A DNA stretch of 64,000 nucleotides from Actinomycetota bacterium. Lineage in GTDB: Bacteria > Actinomycetota > Actinomycetes > S36-B12 > FW305-bin1. A program made the position numbers and the translations under genes. The stretch spans positions 1-64,000 of the forward strand of contig SCTR01000010.1 in the NCBI GenBank assembly GCA_004297305.1, in the 5' to 3' direction. Below the pieces are notes generated by a model that was not told where the DNA came from, did no database searches, and worked only from the letters and a program-made list of their open reading frames with translations. Positions 17,060 through 24,827 of this stretch are shown here, in pieces. Numbering within the stretch: position 1 is the stretch's first letter; each line of letters opens with the position of its first letter.

Positions 17060-17961
17060 CAACGACGAGCAGGTTCGCCCTCAGGTCGGCCGAATCCTGG
17101 CAGCACCGTCGGCGCGGCCTCCTGCAGGGCCTCGCGCCAGTCCCGCATCGGCGCGAGCCCCGCCCGGGCCCAGCCGTCGTGACCCAGCACCGAGTACGAC
17201 GGACGCGGCGCCGGCCGGACGAAAGCGGCACTGGTCGTCGGCCGCACCCGGCCGGGATCGGCGCCCACGAGTGCGAACACTGCCCGCGCCAGGTCGTACC
17301 AGGTCGCCTCTCCGGACGCGGTGCCGTGGTACGTCCCCGCCGGTGCGCCGGCGTCGACGAGGCGGACCAGCTGCGCTGCCAGGTCGCGCGACCACGTCGG
17401 CTGCCCCCGCTGGTCGTCGACGACGTCGAGGGTGTCCTTCTCCTGCTGCAGCCGGGCCATGGTCGCGGGGAAGTTCGGGCCGTGCTCGCCGTACAGCCAG
17501 GCGGTGCGCACCAGGTAGCTGCGGCCGGGATTGGCCGCCTGCACCGCCCACTCGCCGGCGGCCTTCGTCCGGCCGTACGCCGAGCGCGGCGCCGGCGCGG
17601 CATCCTCGGCGTACGGCGACGCCGCGTCACCGGCGAACACGTAGTCGGTGGAGATCTGCACCAGACGGGCACCGGTCCGGGCGCACGCGCGTGCCAGATT
17701 GGCGGGCCCGACGGCGTTGACCGCGAAGGCAGCGGCCTCCTGCTCCTCCGCGGCGTCCACGGCCGTCCAGGCTGCGCAGTTCACCACGACGTCGTAGCCG
17801 TCGACGACGCCGTCGACCGAGCCGGGGTCCACGATGTCGATCTCGTCGCGGTCCACCCCGACGACGTCGCGGCCGGTCAGCACCGCCATCACGTCGTGGC
17901 CGAGCATGCCCAGATGGCCGACGACGAGCCAGCGCTGCGCGGGCCCGGGGACCGCTGCCAT
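17059..17961 (-). CDS. rmlD: dTDP-4-dehydrorhamnose reductase
   Basis: A 300-residue reductase that makes dTDP-L-rhamnose from dTDP-4-keto-L-rhamnose with NAD(P)H, the last step of the pathway. Visible features are the nucleotide-binding GHLGMLGHDV (~16-25), VVNCAAWTAVDAAE (~63-76), ISTDYVFAG, the YGRTK catalytic Tyr/Lys and WLYGEHGPNF. The size is the normal one for the family. The ATG shares a base with the rmlB stop (TGATG), so the two are translationally coupled. With rmlB and rmlA next door the assignment is firm. The rhamnose is probably used by the glycosyltransferases of this locus. Confidence 0.93.
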   Translation of the reverse strand: MAAVPGPAQRWLVVGHLGMLGHDVMAVLTGRDVVGVDRDEIDIVDPGSVDGVVDGYDVVVNCAAWTAVDAAEEQEAAAFAVNAVGPANLARACARTGARLVQISTDYVFAGDAASPYAEDAAPAPRSAYGRTKAAGEWAVQAANPGRSYLVRTAWLYGEHGPNFPATMARLQQEKDTLDVVDDQRGQPTWSRDLAAQLVRLVDAGAPAGTYHGTASGEATWYDLARAVFALVGADPGRVRPTTSAAFVRPAPRPSYSVLGHDGWARAGLAPMRDWREALQEAAPTVLPGFGRPEGEPARR

Positions 17962-18947
17962 CAGACCAGCGCCGCGCGGGCCTTGAGCGGCTCCCACCAC
18001 GACCGGTTCTCGCGGTACCAGGCGACGGTGTCGGCCAGTCCCTGCTCGAACGGGACCGCCGGGGCGTAGCCGAGCTCCTCGCTGATCTTGGTGATGTCGA
18101 CCGAGTAACGCCGGTCGTGACCCTTGCGGTCGGTCACCGGGACCACCCGCTGCCAGTCGGTGCCGGTGGCGTCCAGCAACAGCCCGGTGAGTTCCCGGTT
18201 CGACAGTTCCGTACCGCCGCCGATGTTGTAGACCTCCCCGGCGCGCCCACCGACGAGGACCAGCGCGATCCCCCGGCAATGGTCGTCGACGTGCAACCAG
18301 TCCCGGACGTTGCCGCCGTCGCCGTACAACGGCACCGTCGCGCCGTCGATGAGATTGGTGACGAACAGCGGAATGACCTTCTCGGGGAACTGGTACGGCC
18401 CGTAGTTGTTGGAGCAGCGGGTGATCACGACGTCGTAGCCGTGGGTCCGGGCGTACGCCCGCGCGATGAGGTCGCTGCCGGCCTTGCTCGCCGAGTACGG
18501 CGAGTTCGGCTCCAGCGGGTGCGTTTCGGGCCAGGATCCTTCGTCGATCGAGCCGTAGACCTCGTCGGTCGACACGTGCAGGAACCGCCCGACCCCCGCG
18601 TGCAGGCTGGCGTCGAGCATGGTCTGCGTCCCGACCACGTTGGTCACCACGAAATCGGCCGCCCCGGTGATCGACCGGTCGACGTGGGACTCCGCGGCGA
18701 AGTGGACCACCGCGTCGGCACCGGGCAGCACGTCGTCCAGCAACGGCCGGTCCAGGATGTCGCCCTGCACGAAGGTCAGGTCCGGGTTGCTGGCCACCGG
18801 GTCGAGATTGGCCAGGTTGCCGGCGTACGTGAGCTTGTCCAGCACCACGACCGACGCGCCGGCCAGTGCCGGGTAGCCGCCCTGCAGCACCGTCCGCACG
18901 AAATGCGAGCCGATGAAGCCGGCACCTCCGGTGACCACGATGCGCAT
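17961..18947 (-). CDS. rmlB: dTDP-glucose 4,6-dehydratase
   Basis: A 328-residue extended short-chain dehydrogenase converting dTDP-glucose to dTDP-4-keto-6-deoxyglucose, the second step to dTDP-L-rhamnose. It has GGAGFIG at 7-13, the catalytic TDE (127-129), Y151-SAS-K155, and NNYGPYQFPEK, all diagnostic of RmlB. The ATG at 18947 has an AAGGGG site at good spacing. The very long open frame that extends over rmlA on the opposite strand is a GC artefact. It is divergent from rmlA with 132 bp between, and coupled to rmlD. Confidence 0.95.
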   Translation of the reverse strand: MRIVVTGGAGFIGSHFVRTVLQGGYPALAGASVVVLDKLTYAGNLANLDPVASNPDLTFVQGDILDRPLLDDVLPGADAVVHFAAESHVDRSITGAADFVVTNVVGTQTMLDASLHAGVGRFLHVSTDEVYGSIDEGSWPETHPLEPNSPYSASKAGSDLIARAYARTHGYDVVITRCSNNYGPYQFPEKVIPLFVTNLIDGATVPLYGDGGNVRDWLHVDDHCRGIALVLVGGRAGEVYNIGGGTELSNRELTGLLLDATGTDWQRVVPVTDRKGHDRRYSVDITKISEELGYAPAVPFEQGLADTVAWYRENRSWWEPLKARAALV

Positions 18948-19067
18948 CGCTGCCCCTTGTCGGCGGTTGGTTGGGTTCGGCGGTAGGCCCGCCGCTGCCG
19001 GGCCGGCAGGCCGTCCCCGCGACGGCGGGCGCGAGTCTAGGCGCCTGGGCCCGCCGCAGCCCGACGG

Positions 19068-19073
19068 TAGGGT
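19068..19073 (+). promoter_or_regulatory. -10 box, leaderless start of rmlA
   Basis: TAGGGT ends 6 nt before the rmlA ATG and no ribosome site is present, the arrangement expected for a leaderless transcript. Confidence 0.5.
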
Positions 19074-19079
19074 CCGCCC

Positions 19080-19952
19080 ATGCGAGGCATCATCCTGGCG
19101 GGCGGCTCCGGCACCCGGCTGCACCCGATCACCCGCGGCGTCAGCAAGCAGCTGCTGCCGGTCTACGACAAGCCGATGATCTACTACCCGCTCTCGCTGC
19201 TGATGATGGCCGGGATCCGCGAGGTCCTGGTGATCACGACTCCGGACGACCACGACCAGTTCGTCCGGCTGCTCGGCGACGGGTCGCGGATCGGTATCGA
19301 GATCTCCTACGCCGTACAACCGCGACCCGAGGGCCTCGCGCAGGCGTTCCTCATCGGCGCGGACTTCATCGGCGACCAGCCCGTCTGCCTTGTGCTGGGC
19401 GACAACATCTTCTACGGCGCCGGCCTGGGGACGTCGTTGCGCCGCAACACCGACGTCGTCGGCGGCCACGTCTTCGCCTATCACGTCGCGGATCCGACGG
19501 CGTACGGCGTCGTGGAGTTCTCCGACGACGGGCGGGTGCTGTCGATCGAGGAGAAGCCGGCCAAGCCGCGGTCCAGCTACGCGGTCCCCGGACTGTATTT
19601 CTACGACAACGATGTGGTCGGGATCGCCCGGACGATCACCCCGTCGGACCGGGGCGAACTGGAGATCACCGCGGTCAACGACGAGTACCTGCGCCGCGGC
19701 GCGCTCACCGTCACCGTGCTGGACCGTGGCACCGCGTGGCTGGACACCGGGACCGTCGACACGCTGATGGCGGCCGGCGAGTTCGTGCAGGTCGTCGAGC
19801 AGCGCCAGGGGCTGAAGATCGGCTGTATCGAGGAGATCGCCTGGCGCGAGGGCTTCATCGACGACAGTGCGCTCGCGGCAATCGCCGAACCGTTGCGCAA
19901 GAGCGGGTACGGCGACTACCTGATCGGCCTGCTCGACGAGGCCCGCCGCTGA
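19080..19952 (+). CDS. rmlA: Glucose-1-phosphate thymidylyltransferase
   Basis: A 290-residue nucleotidyltransferase that makes dTDP-glucose from dTTP and glucose-1-phosphate, the first and feedback-regulated step of dTDP-rhamnose synthesis. The signature [20 protein letters not shown] spans 8-27, with [16 protein letters not shown] after it, and GDNIFYG and EEKPAKPRS in the middle. Full family length. It is transcribed divergently from rmlB-rmlD. The homotetramer acts in the cytoplasm. rmlC (the 3,5-epimerase) is not in this window. Confidence 0.96.
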   Translation: MRGIILAGGSGTRLHPITRGVSKQLLPVYDKPMIYYPLSLLMMAGIREVLVITTPDDHDQFVRLLGDGSRIGIEISYAVQPRPEGLAQAFLIGADFIGDQPVCLVLGDNIFYGAGLGTSLRRNTDVVGGHVFAYHVADPTAYGVVEFSDDGRVLSIEEKPAKPRSSYAVPGLYFYDNDVVGIARTITPSDRGELEITAVNDEYLRRGALTVTVLDRGTAWLDTGTVDTLMAAGEFVQVVEQRQGLKIGCIEEIAWREGFIDDSALAAIAEPLRKSGYGDYLIGLLDEARR

Positions 19953-20040
19953 CACCGGGGGCCGACCGGCCGCGGACTCGGCGTCATCGTCGGGGCCGGA
20001 GCGGCCGGAAGGATCTCGGCGGCCACCGAGTTGGACCGGC

Positions 20041-21162
20041 GTGACCGTAGCTGCCGGCGTACGCCTGCCCGATGTCCCGCTGTCCGCGCTCGACCTCGCC
20101 ACCGTCGGCGAGGGCTCGTCGACCACCGCGGCGCTGCACGCGACGCTGCAGCTGGCCCGGCTGACCGAGCAGCTCGGCTACCGGCGCTTCTGGGTCGCCG
20201 AGCACCACAACATGCCGGGGATCGCCAGCGCCGCGCCGACCGTCCTCATGGCGGCGATCGCCGCGGCGACCGAGACGATCCGGGTGGGCTCCGGCGGGAT
20301 CATGCTGCCCAACCACGCCCCGCTGGCCGTCGCCGAACAGATCGGGACACTGGCCGGTCTGCACCCGGACCGGATCGATCTGGGCATCGGCCGGGCTCCG
20401 GGGACCGACCCGGCCACCGCACTGGCCCTGCGCGGACCGGGCGCGGACCTGGGCGCCGACGACTTCCCGCAGCACCTCGCCGAGACCATGGCGTTCCTCG
20501 ACGGCGGCTTCCCGCCCGGCCACCCGTACGCCGCGATCCACTGCTCGCCGACACCGTCGCAACCGCCGCCGGTGTGGCTGCTGGGCTCCAGCGGCTTCAG
20601 CGCGCAGCTGGCCGGCCAACTCGGATTGCCGTTCGCCTTCGCGCATCACTTCAGCGCCGTGAACACCGTCCCCGCGCTGCAGCTGTACCGCCGGTCGTTC
20701 CAGCCGTCCGCGCAGCTGGCGGAGCCGTACGCGATGGTCGCCGTCCAGGTCATCGTGGCCGACGACGACGAGCGGGCGCACTGGCTGGCCGGGCCCGCGG
20801 CGCTGTCGTTCCTGCGCCTGCGGCGCGGCCGGCCGGGCCGGCTGCCCACTCCGGAGGAGGCTGCGGCCTATCCGTGGACGACGGCCGAACTCGGCGCGGC
20901 CGCGCAACGGCGTGAGGGCCAGGCGATCGGCAGCCCGGCCACGGTCGCGGCTGCGCTGAGCGACCTGATCGCCGCGACCGGTGCCGACGAGATCATGGCC
21001 ACGACGATGGTGCACGACCCGGCCGACCGGCGACGGTCCTTCGAACTGCTGGCCGGGCTACGGCGACCTGCCACCGACCCTGCCACCGAAGCCCCCGCTG
21101 CCGACACTGCCGGTGCTGCGTCGGTCAGCGGTCCCGCTGCGCGAGGTCGGGCGGCGAGGTAA
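20041..21162 (+). CDS. LLM-class flavin-dependent oxidoreductase (luciferase-like)
   Basis: A 373-residue bacterial-luciferase-like monooxygenase, expected to use FMNH2 or F420. It shows [16 protein letters not shown] (~47-62), [21 protein letters not shown] (~80-100), [12 protein letters not shown]-type strand ends, and [14 protein letters not shown], a layout typical of the alkanal monooxygenase-like subgroup. The substrate is not predictable. The GTG start lacks a clear ribosome site. The last 38 bp overlap the convergent glycosyltransferase gene end to end. It is an unrelated metabolic gene between rmlA and the glycan genes. Confidence 0.85.
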   Translation: MTVAAGVRLPDVPLSALDLATVGEGSSTTAALHATLQLARLTEQLGYRRFWVAEHHNMPGIASAAPTVLMAAIAAATETIRVGSGGIMLPNHAPLAVAEQIGTLAGLHPDRIDLGIGRAPGTDPATALALRGPGADLGADDFPQHLAETMAFLDGGFPPGHPYAAIHCSPTPSQPPPVWLLGSSGFSAQLAGQLGLPFAFAHHFSAVNTVPALQLYRRSFQPSAQLAEPYAMVAVQVIVADDDERAHWLAGPAALSFLRLRRGRPGRLPTPEEAAAYPWTTAELGAAAQRREGQAIGSPATVAAALSDLIAATGADEIMATTMVHDPADRRRSFELLAGLRRPATDPATEAPAADTAGAASVSGPAARGRAAR

Positions 21163-22165
21163 GGAACCCGACGCCCCACGCCCCGTGCATCACCGCGTAG
21201 ACCACCGGCAGCCGCGCCGCCACCGCCGGCGGCAGGCCGCGTGCATTGAGCGCGGCACCGCCGACCACCAGTGCGACGTACGCCGCCGGCGCCAGCCACC
21301 CGGCCCGCAGCAGCCGGGACCCCAGCAGCGCTCCGGTCACTCCCGCCGCGATCCCCGCGCCGACCCCGACGACCGCGACGGGGGCGGCCAGGTACCGCGG
21401 GCTGAGGGTGTCCGGATGCCGCCGTGCCACCTCGCGCCGCCACCGGCCGTAGTGGAAGTACTGCCGGGCCAGCGAGCGCACGGTGCCGCGCGGCCGGTAC
21501 GTCACGCGCATCCGCGGCGTGAACCACACCGTGCCCCCCGCGGCGCGGATGCGGTGGTTCAGCTCCCAGTCCTGTGCGCGCAGCATCGATTCGTCGTACC
21601 CGCCGGCCTGCTCGATCGCGCTGCGCCGGAACGCGCCGAGATACACCGTGGGAGCTGGACCCTCCTGGCCGCCGACGTGGAAGGCGACCCCGCCCACGCC
21701 GAGGCGGGTCGTCATGGCGCGGGCGACCGCGCGTTCGAACGGGGTGACACCCTCCGCAGCCATCACGCCGCCGACATTGTCCGCACCGGTCCGCGCCAGC
21801 GTCTCGACGGCCACCGCGACGTAGTCGTGCGGGATCAGGGCGTGTCCGTCGACGCGGACGACGACGTCGTACGACGCCGCGCGGACCGCGGCGTTCAGGC
21901 CGTGCGGCGTCCGGCCGCTGGGGTTGTCGACGGCGCGCACCCGGTGATCGGCCGCAGCGAGCTCGGCGGCGACCTCGTCGGTGCGGTCCCGGGACGGCCC
22001 GAGGGCGAGGACGACCTCGAGGGGCCCGGCGTACTGCTGCGCCAGCACCCGCGCCACGGCTTCGGCGAGGTGCCGCTCCTCGTCCAGTACCGGGATGACC
22101 ACGCTGACCCCCGGCGGCTCCGCCGGGGCGCTGGCGTCGGGCCCCGGCTCTGCGTCGGTCGTCAT
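21125..22165 (-). CDS. Family 2 glycosyltransferase with C-terminal membrane segments
   Basis: A 346-residue enzyme. The GT-A domain starts at [18 protein letters not shown] (~20-37). The acidic motif is [10 protein letters not shown] (~103-112), and [10 protein letters not shown] (~198-207) fits the ED/QxxRW-like catalytic region. Three or so hydrophobic helices from residue ~255 (after the [10 protein letters not shown] segment) anchor it. This matches glycosyltransferases of the succinoglycan ExoA type, which extend lipid-linked repeat units at the inner membrane face. A TAGCGT box lies 9 nt before the ATG. Its 3' end overlaps the LLM gene tail-to-tail. Confidence 0.85.
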   Translation of the reverse strand: MTTDAEPGPDASAPAEPPGVSVVIPVLDEERHLAEAVARVLAQQYAGPLEVVLALGPSRDRTDEVAAELAAADHRVRAVDNPSGRTPHGLNAAVRAASYDVVVRVDGHALIPHDYVAVAVETLARTGADNVGGVMAAEGVTPFERAVARAMTTRLGVGGVAFHVGGQEGPAPTVYLGAFRRSAIEQAGGYDESMLRAQDWELNHRIRAAGGTVWFTPRMRVTYRPRGTVRSLARQYFHYGRWRREVARRHPDTLSPRYLAAPVAVVGVGAGIAAGVTGALLGSRLLRAGWLAPAAYVALVVGGAALNARGLPPAVAARLPVVYAVMHGAWGVGFLTSPPDLAQRDR

Positions 22166-22230
22166 GGCGTGCCGACGCTACCGCGGGCCAGGCACCGCCC
22201 CGACACGCCCGCGATCCGGTCGGACTGGCC

Positions 22231-22257
22231 GGGTCGCGACCCCGACGGGCCTACCCT
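22231..22257 (+). promoter_or_regulatory. Palindrome and -10 candidate upstream of the LCP gene
   Basis: A perfect 12-bp palindrome GGGTCGCGACCC (22231-22242) lies about where the -35 would be relative to TACCCT (22252-22257). That would give a leader of about 90 nt before the LCP gene. It could be an operator, but this is tentative. Confidence 0.3.
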
Positions 22258-22353
22258 CGACGTCACACCCTCGCGGGGGCACCAACCCGGTCCCTGACGC
22301 GTCCCACCCCTTCGACGCCTGCTTGCGGCCTACTGCGCTGGAGGACTGCACCC

Positions 22354-23871
22354 GTGCCCGACCCGATGCCGCCCAGCGGCGCCCGGCCCGGCCCGTCCGG
22401 CGCCGGGTCCCCTGGCGGGACGTTGCCGCCGTACTTGAATCCTCGCGGCGGCAGTCGGCGTCGCGTCGGTCGTATCGTCGCGGCGGCGGTCTCCGTCGGC
22501 GTCCTGCTCACCAGCACAGTCGGCTGGGCGGCGTCGCAGCGCTACCTCGGCGAGATCAACTCCGCGGACGTCTTCGGCGGCCTGATTCAGGCCGATCGCC
22601 CGGCCGAGTCGGCCGAGGGCGTCGATGCGATGAACATCCTCATCGTCGGCTCGGACGACCGCACCGGCATCAGCAACAAGAAGGCCGAAGAACTGCACGT
22701 CGGCGTCGAGGACTACGGCCGCCACTCCGACACCATCATGATCATGCACATCGGCGCGGACGCGAACCACGTCACCGTGGTGGGCATCCCCCGCGACTCG
22801 CTGGTGACCATCCCGGCGTGCACCGACAGCAAGGGCAAGAAGACCAACCCCACCCGGACCAAGATCAACTCCGCGTACAGCCTCGGCGGTCCGGCCTGCA
22901 CGGTCGCCACGGTCGAGAAGGCCACCGGCGTGCGCATCGACCACTACGTCGAGGTCAACTTCCAGGGCTTCCTGGCCATGGTCGACGCCGTCGGCGGCGT
23001 CGAGGTCTGCCTGCCGAAGGCGGTGAAGGACAGCGACTCCGGCCTGAACCTCAAGGCCGGGCGGCAGGTCGTCGCCGGCGCACAGGCGCTGGCCTTCGTC
23101 CGGGTGCGGTACATCGACTCCGACTTCGGCCGCATCCAGCGCCAGCAGAAGTTCCTGACCGCCATGCTGCAGAAGGTCACCAGCAAGGGAACCCTGCTCA
23201 ACCCCCTCTCGCTCAACGGCTTCATCGACGCCGCGTTGAAGAGCCTGACGGTCGACGAGACACTGGGTCGCGACGAGATCCTCAACCTCGCCGGCCGGCT
23301 GTCGTCCATCGACATGAAGAAGGTCGACTTCACCACTGTCCCAGTGGCCGACGGCAACTACACGTTCAACGGACAGAGCACCGTGCTGTGGGACAGCGCG
23401 AAGTCCGCCGCGCTGTTCGCCGCGCTGCGCGACGACAAGCCGATCACGAAGCAGAACGACACCGACGTGGCGACGGTCTCGGTGGCGCCCAAGGACATCG
23501 GGGTTGCGGTGCTCAACGGGACCACCACCGCCGGGTTCGCCAAGACCGCTGCGGAGGATTTCACCGCCGCGGGTTACGCCGTCTCCGGGCAGCCGAAGAA
23601 CGCCACGCGGACGGACTACCAGACCACGACGATCCAGTATGACCCGCGCTACGACACCTCATTGAAGACGCTGCAAGCAGCCCTCCCCGGCGCCCAGACC
23701 AAGGCGGTCAAGGGTTTGGGTAAGACGTTCCAGGTCATCGTGGGTTCGTCGTACACCGGCGTCTCATCGGTCAAGGTGCAGGCGCCGACCTCGTCGTCCA
23801 CTCCCACGACGCCAGCACCGAGCCTGGCCAACCCGGCCACCTCGACCGCCGCGGACGACATCTGCGGCTAG
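22354..23871 (+). CDS. LCP (LytR-CpsA-Psr) family cell wall glycan ligase
   Basis: A 505-residue membrane-anchored protein. A Pro/Gly-rich cytoplasmic lead of ~35 residues is followed by one helix (~40-60) and then the outer LCP domain. The LCP domain shows MNILIVGSDDR (93-103), RHSDTIMIMHI (~124-134), GIPRDSLV, a TKINSAYS stretch, and the Arg-rich ALAFVRVRYIDSDFGRIQRQQ region, all of which bind polyprenyl pyrophosphate. A LytR_C domain follows (~380-470), then a Ser/Thr/Pro tail. Such enzymes transfer lipid-linked glycans such as arabinogalactan onto peptidoglycan. GGAGGA precedes the GTG. It is well placed to attach the glycan made by this locus. Confidence 0.92.
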   Translation: MPDPMPPSGARPGPSGAGSPGGTLPPYLNPRGGSRRRVGRIVAAAVSVGVLLTSTVGWAASQRYLGEINSADVFGGLIQADRPAESAEGVDAMNILIVGSDDRTGISNKKAEELHVGVEDYGRHSDTIMIMHIGADANHVTVVGIPRDSLVTIPACTDSKGKKTNPTRTKINSAYSLGGPACTVATVEKATGVRIDHYVEVNFQGFLAMVDAVGGVEVCLPKAVKDSDSGLNLKAGRQVVAGAQALAFVRVRYIDSDFGRIQRQQKFLTAMLQKVTSKGTLLNPLSLNGFIDAALKSLTVDETLGRDEILNLAGRLSSIDMKKVDFTTVPVADGNYTFNGQSTVLWDSAKSAALFAALRDDKPITKQNDTDVATVSVAPKDIGVAVLNGTTTAGFAKTAAEDFTAAGYAVSGQPKNATRTDYQTTTIQYDPRYDTSLKTLQAALPGAQTKAVKGLGKTFQVIVGSSYTGVSSVKVQAPTSSSTPTTPAPSLANPATSTAADDICG

Positions 23872-24107
23872 CCGGCCCAGCCACAAGCCCAGGGATGCCA
23901 TCGACCTCCGCAACGCCCGCACTGCAGCCAATCGCGCACCTGTCCCTCAGTCCGACTCGGCGCCGACGCTGTTGCAAGACCTTGTGTCCGAAGCCTTGCC
24001 CTTGCGGGCGTCGACCTCTCCGCCTCGCACCAGTCACCAGCCTGGTCAAGCAACCGTCCGAGAATCGGCGAACTGCTCCACTGCATCCCGAGGGTCCGAC
24101 GACGTCA

Positions 24108-24827
24108 TCAGATGTCGTCGGGGTCGACTCGGATCACCCGGTCAGCGTGCCGCATCACAACTTCGTCGTGCGTCGCGACGACCACGCAGGAACCGCCGAG
24201 CGCAGCGTGCCGGAGGGCGTCGGCGACCTCGATCGCATTCGCCTCGTCAAGATTCGCTGTGGGCTCGTCAGCAAGGATCATGGCTGACTGAGCAGCGATC
24301 GCTCGAGCAATCGCCACGCGTTGCTGCTCTCCTCCAGACAGGCGGCGGGGTCTTGCTGAGAAATGACCATCAAGGCCAAGCCTGCGCAACGCCTGCCGCG
24401 CTGCCGCACGAGCATCGGCCGATCTGCCGCCTCGCAGCTCCAACGGCAAAGCGACATTCTGCTCGGCGGTCAGTTCGTCGATCAGGTCGAAGTCCTGAAA
24501 GACCCTGCCGATGCCGTCACGACGAAGGGTGGCCAGGTCGCCCGGCCTCAGGCCTGCGAGGTCACGACCGTTCAACCGAATAGTCCCCGAATCAGGCACG
24601 TGCAGCCCGCAGGCGAGGTTGAGCGCCGTGGTCTTGCCGGAGCCTGAGCGCCCGGCGAGCGCGACCACTTCGCCCTGGCACGCTGCGAAGCTCAAGTCTC
24701 GCAGAGCAGCAACATGCCGTCCGTCGGAATGGAAGCTCTTCGAGACATTGGAGAATTCGACCCAGACGTCACCAGCAGAATTGGATACGGGCGCACGCTG
24801 ACCAATCGCTTTCGCCTTGCTTCTCAT
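24108..24827 (-). CDS. ABC transporter ATP-binding protein (MacB/LolD type)
   Basis: A 239-residue ATPase. It shows Walker A GRSGSGKTT (59-67), the Q-loop VFQDFDLIDELT (~109-120), signature LSGGEQQR (163-170), Walker B ILADEPT (184-190) and the switch His in VVVATHDE. It belongs to the LolD/MacB/FtsE-like class that works with FtsX-type permeases, here the next gene, to which it is coupled by ATGA. These transporters drive mechanical work on lipoproteins, peptides or antibiotics at the membrane rather than classical import. An 11-codon longer frame upstream lies in the permease gene. Base composition is more AT-rich than the flanking core genes. Confidence 0.92.
   Translation of the reverse strand: MRSKAKAIGQRAPVSNSAGDVWVEFSNVSKSFHSDGRHVAALRDLSFAACQGEVVALAGRSGSGKTTALNLACGLHVPDSGTIRLNGRDLAGLRPGDLATLRRDGIGRVFQDFDLIDELTAEQNVALPLELRGGRSADARAAARQALRRLGLDGHFSARPRRLSGGEQQRVAIARAIAAQSAMILADEPTANLDEANAIEVADALRHAALGGSCVVVATHDEVVMRHADRVIRVDPDDI

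Noticed and set aside
18948-20126. Long minus-strand extension of the rmlB frame over rmlA
   Set aside because: RmlB starts at MRIVVTGGAGFIG with a ribosome site. The extension is antisense to the well-supported rmlA.
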